Assembly (NCBI RefSeq): GCF_000003815.2
Contig: NC_049991.1
Span: 13,075,166-13,112,509, forward strand
DNA: 37,344 nucleotides
Direction: 5' to 3'
Source: Branchiostoma floridae
Lineage: Eukaryota > Chordata > Leptocardii > Amphioxiformes > Branchiostomatidae
In this document: positions 9,436-19,200 of the stretch, piece by piece
Position numbering within the stretch: the stretch's first letter is position 1
Layout of the letters: every line of letters starts with the position of its first letter
Program-made: the position numbers and the translations under genes
Notes under the pieces: model-generated
Told to the model about the DNA's origin: nothing
Database searches by the model: none
Seen by the model: the letters and a program-made list of their open reading frames with translations, nothing else

Positions 9436-12400
9436 ATGGGTGATAGTTTTCCTTCACAGACCGATATTGATCAAGTTCTAGCAGTGTGTCCTGAACTGGA
9501 CACAAACGATGTACGGAGGGACCTGAAATTTACCAGAAATGTGGAGATGACGGTGAACAGAGCCCTGGATGGAAGGGTAAGTTTATCCTCACCTCAGCAT
9601 GTGGTGTAGCTAATATGTAGCAGATGTGGAGAAGGGGGATGAGGATGTGGAAGATGCATGTAAAGAAGATGTTGTGATTTATGTGTGTTTGACCAGTCAC
9701 CTATACGTATCTTCCAACTAATGATTTTGTTTCAAAGATTTTTTTTTTAAGTTCATGTTGTTTTTCAAATCATAATTTGTTCCAATATTAACGTTTAATA
9801 TTATGCAAAAATTTTAACACATAGACCTACTAGTGCATTACTGGTACTGTGCATTTGCTTACCTCCATTTTGCTCTGTTCTGTACAGTTCCTGCGTGGCG
9901 TATTTGACCTGTTGGATGTGGCTGACCAGCCTGCTGCAGCACAGCCCACATGTGACAGCAGCACTGACATCAACTCTGATGATGATGATCTACCCAACAT
10001 CACACTACAGCCTACAGCCTGTACGAGCAACGTTAGGTACGCGTCTAAAAGCAGGAAAGAAATAAGCGACAGTGACTCTGATTCTGACTCAGAACCAAGA
10101 TTCCAACAGTACAAAAAACATGCGGTTGTGACAAAACAGAAAAAAGGTCAAGCCAGCAATGATACGTCGACAGGAAACAAAAAACTTGCAGCCAACTGTA
10201 CAGGTAAGAAAGTTGACACCTTGACAGGTAGACATGCCCTAGACTCACCCTCAAAGTCCAGTGGCAATGTTGCAAAAATTGAGGACGATGTGATATCAGT
10301 GGGCTCAAAATCATCCCCGATGGAAAAGTACAACACCTTCAAAAGACGTCCCCAGGACCTGTCTCCAAGCGGGTCAAGCTCAGAAGATGACATCCCAACT
10401 CCCCCACGAAAACTGCAAAGAGAAGAAGCTGAGACAAAGCCTTCTGGAAAACAGGCTTTCTCCTTCAAAAAATCTGCTGCCTCGTCAGTTGTTGCCATTT
10501 CTAGTAGTGATAGTGACAGTGACAGTAGTGACAGTGATGCTGAGGATAAATGGAAAAGGCCTCTCTCCTACAGACTCAATTCCTCCAAGCCAGCAAAAGT
10601 ACCATCTACAAATGACAATACTTCAACAAAAGGAAGCTCCTCAGATGAAGTAGGCTCTAAGGCAACTAGCAACTCAAGCACTGTAACTCCAAAACCAAGA
10701 AGTGCCATCATGGGTGATAGTGTTGAGAATGGAGAAAGTGGTTTGACTCTCAGGCAAAGCCTATGGAGTGATGAGGCAGACTCTCAAGGCACCAAGAACA
10801 AAGGAAAGAGAAGAAGTCCTGAGGAGATTCAGGAAAGAAAAAGACAAGCTTTGGTAAGAAGTTTGTAAGATATAGTACTATAGTACAGTACAATGTCAGG
10901 GCTCGAAATACCACCTGCATATGCAAGTTAGTGAAGGTAAAATTGGAGCTGTGCAGGTATTTCAAATGTCTACCTGCACCTAACTTGCACCCCTCCACAT
11001 ACACAGTGCATTGGTGAATATGGAGCTTTGTTTGCTGTATACATTGTTACCACCTGTAAGATGTAAAAAAAGGAATTCAAGTTGTTTCCAAACAGTTTCT
11101 AGTCTGATTCATACTGTCCAAAATATTTTCTACCAGAAAATCTAAAATCCCTTGCTACCATCTTTCTGTACCAGCAGCAGTACTGCCACATTATGCAAGA
11201 AAAAAATTGTACTACTTCATCTGTAATTTGAGATGGGTCTCATTTTGTTTAGGGAAAGAAAAATAAATTGGGGTGCAGGTAAATTCGGTTGGTGCAGGCA
11301 ATTTTGAATGTCACCTGCACCATTGCAGGTATGCAGAAAAAAAGTATTTCGAGCCCTGAATGTATATACTCAAACAAAGAATGGCATTTGAATTTTGATA
11401 GATGGTAATCAATTTTGTGGAATAATTTTTCGTTTTAATTTTGATTAGGCTCTTGATATCTCTATTTTTATAATGCTCTTCATAGTTGAAAAGGCAGGAG
11501 AAGGAGTTAGAAAGGCAGCGGAAGAAGGAAAAGATGGAACAAGAGAGAGATGCAAAGAAGAAAATGAAGGAGATGGAGGCAGCAAGGAAAAGGGTTTGTT
11601 ATTTCATTGAGTGAGATGGGCTTTTACCTCCCCTGGACACCTTAAATGCAACCAATATTGAGTATGCATAAAACCTTACAAATCTCAAAATGATAAATGA
11701 TTATCAGTGATGAAAGTAAGTTCAAATACAGTGTAGCTAATGTAGGTTTGATGAATGTAGGTTTGGTATGAATATCACTTTCTTACATATCCTACAGTTG
11801 TGAATGTCATGTTTTTAATTGTATTTTGCAGGCAGAAAGAGAAGCCAGCAAAAACATGAAGCCAGGAGAATGTTTAAAGGTAACTTTTGTGGAATCATTC
11901 TGTTTTCAGCATCACAAAATGTAGGAATAGATATCTTTTGTAGTTGGCTGTGTAGATCTAGTGTGTTCTGCGTAAATGTAAAATCTAAAATGTTCAACTC
12001 TGCTTGCTATCCTTAGTTTATCACAGTGGTTCTGGACAGACACCTGGCAGAGTCTCCGTGTGGAGGAAACATCCTGAAGCAGCTGCAGGACTCGGAATCC
12101 AAAGTCCAGATACTGGACCAACTAGTCCCGTATAGTGTTTCCTGGAGGAGAACTGTAACTCTTCATAACTTTGGAGGAGATGTACAGGTAAGTGTGTTTT
12201 GAAGCAAGTGTGTATGCACTGTAGGATACATAGCAGTCATAGCTTTTTCTAAGCTTTTTCATCATAGACTACCATGTCTTCTAAGCTTCAAATTATTATT
12301 TTTCATATATATTGGGGCTTGGCTCTATCACTATAGTATCAGCTGTGGAGTAATTACATACACACAGTAGGATACATAAATGGCACCATCATCACCCATG

Positions 12401-15005
12401 CCCTTTTTCCAATACACATTACAATGCTTTAAAAATGTTTTAAAGTGTTTTATTTTGCTTGTTTATGTATATTGCAGCTTGGCTCTATCAGTACCAAAGA
12501 AATAGAAGAAGAGGAAACCCTGGTGTATGTTCCTGTTGCAGACTTCGTACTTCAGGTTTACAACTACAAACAGGTAAGGACAAAGATGAAATCTGTAAGA
12601 TATGACTCTCAAGCTTTATTTATTTATTTGGGGGGGTGGTGGATTGGTATGGATGTAGAACTAGACATACATGTGTACTTATTGATTTTACCATAGCAAA
12701 CATGTGACACTGTTTGACAACACATTTTCTTGTGGCATCCCATTACAGCAGCAGCAAGGAGACAGCTGTGTTAGCCAGGAGACGTTGCAATCTTTTGTCC
12801 ATGGGGTGAAATCCATCTATGAAGGGAAGAAGGTCACACTGATCATACTAGGGCTGGAAAAGTACTTCAGGTAAATGTTAAAGACTGCTTGAGCTTTGAT
12901 ATAGATATTCAATATAAATATCAGTCGGCTGTGGAGCAATCCGTCACAAGTTTCGTCCACGACAGATAGTCTGCAGCTGCGCAGCAATAGTGTCAGGGCT
13001 CAGGTCACTTTCTGCGTCCCTCGGCAGGTTCTTAGACTTTTTTGAAAAGCAGACTGTGATTAGAAGATATGCTTATCAAATTTGTCTTTCCCGTATAGTA
13101 GAGTGGATTCATTTCTCAAGCTATAAACATGCAGTCATCCCTCAGTAAGACATCTGGAGCAGTATAGTTCAAATTTGGAACTTTTATTCAGCCTGATTGC
13201 TAAATTTTTCTTTCCTGTTTAGGAATCAGAGCAACCAACGGCAGAGGCAGTTCAGGGACATAGTCAGAAACAATGGTGAGATGACTGAGGACAGTAAAAA
13301 GGGAAAGAGGAAGAAGAAAAAGGAGATGGAAAGTACCACCATCATTACAAGAATGGATGTAGAAGAGGCAAGGATAAGAGGGATTTCGTTGTTTTGTACA
13401 GAATCTATCCCTGTCATGCTTAAAAGTCTGTCAGAAATACATGTATGCTTACATGCATTCTAATGCTAAAGCAACTATGTCACTCATAATTTGTTGATGC
13501 TAGGCTAGTGTTATTTTTACATACATGAAATCTTTTTATGAAATATAACGTTAATGTCATCATGAAATAGAAGTGGCAGAAGACAGAAATGGCTGAACCA
13601 CCAAACCCTTGATCTGTTTGTTTTTTTTCAAATGTATGAAGCAACTATATTTTATTTCTTAGATTGTGATTTTGAGATTGTCAGTATATTACTAGTAAGT
13701 TGTAACTGATAGCCATGTTGTCTTCTTCTCTCAGGCTCTGGTCCATCTGCAGCTGTGGGAGGATGTGGTGGTGAAGTTGTTGGAGGAACCAGAACAAGTG
13801 GCTGACATGATCAGGATGTACACCAAGGCTGTGGCAGAAACACCTTTCAAGTGAGCAACACAGCAGTTGAAAGAATTACAGTTTTAAAGACTAGTGCTGT
13901 TATGTTGGTTTTTGTCAAAAAGGACACAAGTGTTCATTTTAGCTCTTAGCATCTAAAAGATAATGCTAGCATACAGCAGCATACATCATCAGAATGTCCA
14001 CCACATCACGAAAAGTATTGAGTCTACTTAGGATAGCTTGGAAGGTGAAGATGATGTGTACATTTTCTTGGTGAGCACAGGAGGCAGAGAGATGAGTCGA
14101 CCTTCTCCTTCCACATTGAGAGCGATGCAGTGAACTGTGTGAAGGTGGATAAGGACGGGCGTGGCCTGCTGAAGTTGTGGCAGAGACACATCCAACAGAT
14201 GAGGAACGTCAGCCCTGAAATGGCTGCAGCCATCGTGGCAGAGTACCCCTCACCACAGCTGCTCATTCAGGTAAAATGCATATGTACATTGTACATTTGT
14301 AGTCCAGTATCCAGCCTCCGAACCAAGAGCTTGGGAGTTTGATTCCTGGTTGTTGTCACTCACCCGGCCCAACATTTATGCTACTGGAAAGGGTTGCAGT
14401 CCTTAGGACGGATGTTAAGCCCTTGTCCTAGTGTTCATTGTGCTTTCCAAATATAACTAGAAATTTCCCTAGTACAATGAACATGTAAATACTGTACATG
14501 GTATCTGTCTTCTCTGTCACGACCTGTGGAAGTGTTTTTTCTGAGGAGAGACAAACTGGTCCATGATCACTTTATCACTTGTTTAGGTAAGGGTTAGCAT
14601 CAAACTTTTAGGATAAAGGTGGATTTTTAAGAAATCAGAGAAGTTGTGAGTTTGGTAAACATGTACAAGAGATTATTTGCTCCAGCTGGCTGCCATGAGA
14701 GAGATGTATTAAATTCTTTTTTCAGGCATATGAAAGGTGTTCTACAGAAAAAGAGGCCCAGTTGCTCCTGAAAGACATCATGGTAAGGAAACTTAAGATT
14801 CCTCTTTAACTCGTATTGAGAACATTCTGTTTTTGACACAAAAGGTTCCAGTAAGACAATGTTGTATTCTTCATTTCTGGTCAAGGTGAGGAGAGGAGCA
14901 GGTGTGCTGGCGACCTCCAGGAGAATCGGTCCTGAGCTGTCCAGGAAGCTTCACATGTTGTTCACTTCCAGTGATGGGGAAAAGCTCTTACATAGTGCCT
15001 CCTAA
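9436..15005 (+). CDS. EME1: Crossover-junction endonuclease subunit EME1 (complete, about 759 residues)
   Basis: EME1 is the non-catalytic partner of MUS81 in a structure-selective endonuclease cutting flaps, forks and recombination intermediates. Twelve exons: 9436-9576, 9888-10853, 11486-11593, 11832-11879, 12017-12187, 12478-12573, 12749-12870, 13223-13367, 13735-13850, 14081-14270, 14726-14782 and 14886-15005 (TAA). Residues 8-47 resemble a CUE domain (DLKFTRNVEMTV). The 322-residue exon 2 is a low-complexity region rich in Ser, Asp and Lys, with SDSDSDS tracts. Exons 3-4 form a charged coiled coil. From about residue 422 an ERCC4-type fold begins (FITVVLDRHL), then VTLIILGLEKYF, MDVEEALVHLQLW and TKAVAETPFKRQRDESTFSF. 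The C-terminus has the helix-hairpin-helix region, with YPSPQLLIQAY and TSRRIGPELSRKL matching human. The ERKxxxD catalytic motif is absent, as expected. Human EME1 has about 570 residues; the excess is in the N-terminal linker. Intron 8 uses a GC donor. Confidence 0.92.
10897..11358. mobile_element. Non-autonomous hAT-like element with CAGGGCTCGAAATAC termini
   Basis: 462 bp in EME1 intron 2. It begins CAGGGCTCGAAATAC and ends GTATTTCGAGCCCTG, a perfect 15-bp TIR of hAT-like form. AATGT flanks both ends (10892-10896 and 11359-11363), a 5-bp target duplication; 5 bp fits the hAT5 group, not the 8 bp of classic hAT. The words ACCTGCAC and GTGCAGGT recur in the subterminal regions. No transposase ORF is present. 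Confidence 0.75.
14300..14480. repeat. Possible tRNA-derived SINE fragment in EME1 intron 10
   Basis: The stretch starting CCAGTATCCAGCCTCCGAAC contains GAGTTTGATTCC near 14335-14346, close to a Pol III B box, followed by TTAGGACGGATGTTAAGCC, a type of tail seen in deuterostome SINEs. The A box is not clear and no target duplication was found. The boundaries are approximate. Confidence 0.35.
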
Positions 15006-15242
15006 CTTTGGGATTAGTACAAAATCTGGTACATGGGTCAAAAGCAGGTACATGTGCAACTGAAGTTCCTGTATCAGAGTCTTCATCATTTCCTACCTCC
15101 TACTCACAGTAAGCTAAAGGAAACGATGTCTTAAATCACTATGTGCACTTAAACTTAGTTAAAGCCTAAGTGTTAGTGTCTTCTGATCAGAAATTTTGTT
15201 AAATGAAATGACATTTACTCATTTCTACATTATCATGAAGAC

Positions 15243-15248
15243 AATAAA
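15243..15248 (+). terminator. Probable EME1 polyadenylation signal
   Basis: AATAAA 238 bases after the EME1 stop codon, in AT-rich sequence. A second AATAAA at 15497 is an alternative. Confidence 0.45.
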
Positions 15249-15710
15249 ATCCTATGTGAGATGAAATTATTATAGTAGATTGGAAAAGTTTAGTGTCTTA
15301 TGAAAATGGGAAAGCAGTTTACAACTTTTTAATCAAATTTAGTATATCATGTTGACAAGGAAACCAGATGACATGCAACAAGATGAATTTCTATGCCTTA
15401 CTTTCTAACTTCTTGTTACTCAGACTTGACCCTTCAGTTCTATAACTAGAGTAGTTATATAACCCATAATCTACTTTATATATATATATGTATACTAATA
15501 AAAGAGGAGCATATTCCGGATACAGTTGTTTCAAATTTCTTGCCTTGTTGCATTCAAACATGCAAATGTTAAAAGCCACTGAGTGACAAAAATCATTTAA
15601 TGTCATACACCAGGAACAGTTTTATAGATTCAGACTCAAGAGCCCAGAGAAAGAAGTAATGGAAAAACAAATCAGTAAAGGGCAGACAAGAGTGTTAAAT
15701 GATACACTAT

Positions 15711-15716
15711 TTTATT
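15711..15716 (-). terminator. Probable polyadenylation signal of the kelch gene
   Basis: TTTATT on the plus strand (AATAAA on the minus strand), about 515 bases past the kelch gene stop codon at 16232-16234. No nearer canonical signal was noticed. Confidence 0.35.
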
Positions 15717-16231
15717 GATAGTCATTATATTTGAAGCAATAGTCATAATACCATCTCAAGGTATTTCCCCTCAGCTCACTGATTCTTGCCTAAGATTCCC
15801 TGACATCAGTAACAATACACCATAATACAAACTAAGTTAGTAATATGAGAAACATCAGATTCTGCCTTTTGCTTACAGTTACAAAATGCTTTGAATTCAA
15901 GGTCTTGGTGACAACATTGAATATAGTAATATCTTGGCAAATATAAGCAGATGGCACTAAGTTTACATCTTTTTGAGGACTTCAATTTGATTCTGCCCAG
16001 AGAACTGATGACCGTGCACTTAAGCAGAGACTATACTAAACACCTCATGAGCATAACAAATCAAGACTCCATGTACATTATGAAGAGAGTTGAAAACTAT
16101 CATATACACAGTGTACATAACATCTAATATATGCACTGAAACAATGATACCTCAAATACTAATTAGAAGTGGAACATGTATGCATGTGACATCATATAAA
16201 AAAACTGTCATATCATGTGTTGTAAATGAAT

Positions 16232-19200
16232 CTACTGCTCCAGGTTGTCATCATTGTCTTCAGGTGTGGTGGCATCTGGAATACCCGTAATCAGGGCAGG
16301 TGCACTTGGTAGCTCCACAAACACCCACTGGATCACGTCAGGTGTCAGAACCTCTGCTTTTATGTCTCCCCTGCATGACAATAAAGCCACAGAAATGCAC
16401 TTTGTCAGTGATAAACATATATTTACAAAAAGGAAACAAGCTTTGACAAATAAAAGAATTTTCCTGTACAACAGTATAACAATTTTAACTTTTCTTAACA
16501 ATTTCACAAACTTTTCTATTTATCATGGTTAGTAGGGGACTAGGGACAATGATATGCTTAGGGCTTTTAGTTTTAAGAGTATGGTATTGACATAACATGT
16601 AGTGACCATACCTGTCAAGAGCTGTAACAGTCCGTGAGAACAAGACACAGGTGAAGAACTCCGCTGCCCTCTGGAGGAGGAACTGTGCTGTCTTGGTGAT
16701 CCTGTCACAGAACCCCCACTCATACAGGATGTAGCACACCACATGGTGGAACGCATCAGGCCTGGAGGTACAGGTAAGCAGTACAGTTGTTTTTTAACAA
16801 GTTTGCACAGTGCAAGGCCATTGACCACTTCTAGACACTGGACTACGCTCACCATAGCAACATTTCTTCTCCCCAAGTCAGAAACATTGAGTGTTGGCAA
16901 GTTTGACTAACTGACTTGCAGAGATTACAAGGCTGCTCAGGAAATTCCCTACCCTAGTTTAACCAGAATGGATTGATCCACTCAAACTGGGTCCCAACCA
17001 AGTTTGCTGTGTTGGGATTTTCATTAGAAGTAGTGTTTCTTTGTACAGTTTCTGGTCTGACTTAAAACGTTGATTTTCAAAAACGTCTTAATATGAGTAA
17101 TGGCCATTTTTCATCTGTTCTTCTGTACCAACCCATTACGTCTTCAATTACTGAAGCCAAATGACAGTCATTTTAAGGGTCTAAGAACCATCACTCTCAG
17201 CATCATATCACATCTTGCTGTGTTGGATTTTTCACGAGGTTTAAGATTAGGCTTTCTTCCCAATTTTAGGTCATTAATTTTCATCTAACGCTTGCCATGG
17301 ATAGCATGAATGATAATTGCAATCACTTATTCTTACCCTTTACTTTTTAATTGGCAAATGGCAATTCATTTTCAGTTTGGAGCAGAGAGAGAGATCTTGA
17401 TCCTTACCTTCCATAGAGGAAACAGATCTCCTCAGACATGGACCTGGCCATCTCCAGCCTGCTGACGGCCCTCTCCACACGGTTGCACCACTCCCCGGGG
17501 TTACTCTCCTCACCATCACTCATGTAACGCACAAAGGACGAGTCCATGTCACTGGGCTCCGACCTGAAGTATAGAATACACCTTCAGCATGTGGGCAATG
17601 GAGTACTACTATTGGTCTACTAGTGTTCACAGAAGGCTACTCTCAAAGCAGAGGTTCAATGGGAAAATTGTGACCTTTTCCTTATATGCCATCTTTTCTG
17701 TCAGCTAACCCCACGGCATATATATTATAAGAAGAAGGTCACGATTTTCTCAATCAAGCTCTGCTTGGAGAGTAATGGAAGGTGCCATGTCTTGTCTCAT
17801 GCTAGCCTGTTTGAATCATACTTTTATCAGTTCCTATCAAAGAAGACTGATATAGAGCCAGGGTTTTGTAGTTATAATCTATAGTTGTATGAAAATAGAG
17901 TTTACATGTACAGATAAGTTCTTCCCTCCCTATTCCCAGTGTTTTTCAAATCCAAAATGACCAAGTGATGTCATACCTGATAGATTCATGGTCAAATTCA
18001 GGTGCCTCCCCTGCATCATATGTCACATGGACAACTTCATACACGATGCTCCTCTGTACCCTCTCCACAGTCAGGCTGCCTATCAGGTCCTTCAGGAGGT
18101 CTCCTCTCTCCTTACTGAAGTCCTGCAGGGCTGCTAGGATGGAGCACACACTCAGGTCTGTCCTCCTGGTGGTCAGGTACTCCTGCCAAATACACAGCTT
18201 ATACACATGCAATAAGGTAGACAGGTGAGATTACACTTAATAATGGAAGACATGTCAGCAAAATCATAACACATGACATTAAATACAACTGAGTCTTTGG
18301 CAGTGTCAAACGACACATTTACTAAGTTCTCAAATATGCCCATGAAAAGAACATTAGTTGAAATCTCTGAAATGTAAAAACAACCACTGTGTTACAAAAC
18401 GCCTACAAAAAAACTAAAGAAAGCCCAATATCTGTAATCTTTCTGAAACTATGAAAGATAACTTTGAGTAACTAGAAAGGCAACATTTTTTAAAAAAATG
18501 CAGGATGTTTGCGAAGGGAAAAGAAAGGAAAAATCGCAAGAAAAGAAACAACTAGTAGAAAGGCAACGAGGCGTTGGCAAGCCCCCCTCCCCACACGGAC
18601 CGTCCGACCGACCGTAACGCCCCGCACGTCTTTTGAGTGCAAGAAGAAAATTGAAAAAGGCGTGTAAAACGAACGATGCCCTGTTCGCAAAATGAAAACG
18701 TTGTAAATACAAGATACATATCTAAAATAGGGAATAAAAAAAAGTGACCCTGCGGGACTCGATCCTGCGCCTTTTGGCGTGTGAGGCCGTATCACTCCCC
18801 ACTATGCTACGTGGTCTGACATGATCCTGCACCCATTTTTTACCTTATAAAGTTATGTTGCTCAAAGTGGCCCGGTCGGTTTCAATCCTGTGCGTTCATT
18901 GGTTTATTCGATGACAAGCATAGAGTGTCGGCCAATCGAAAAGCTGTATTTCACAGCCAAAGGCTTTGTCATCTGTGTTTTCATTGGATCCCGGTTTGAG
19001 CAAGCGTTTTGCTGATAGGTTCACATGTGACGTATCCCCGAGAAAACCCCTTTTATGGCCAATCAAAAAGCTGGAAACGTAGAGAGCTTGGTACAGCCCC
19101 AGCTTTTCCTGCATTTTGGTAGAATATCTGCAGGAAAACTATATGTTTGCTGCTTCCACAAACATAAAAATGATTGACAAAATTTAAAGAAAGGCTCAAC

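Larger units (their letters stand above)
15006..16231. other. Intergenic region between the convergent EME1 and kelch genes
   Basis: AT-rich sequence holding both 3' UTRs. AATAAA at 15243-15248 is the best EME1 polyadenylation signal, with another at 15497-15502. TTTATT at 15711-15716 (AATAAA on the minus strand) is the likely signal for the kelch gene. No other coding potential or RNA gene is seen. Confidence 0.5.

Noticed and set aside
12925-13035. GC-richer patch in EME1 intron 7
   Set aside because: It stands out in composition but has no open frame in phase with EME1, no inverted ends and no second copy in the window.
18490-18795. 101-codon minus-strand ORF in a kelch-gene intron
   Set aside because: The translation is compositionally odd, overlaps the tRNA-like sequence, and has no splice support joining it to the kelch protein.
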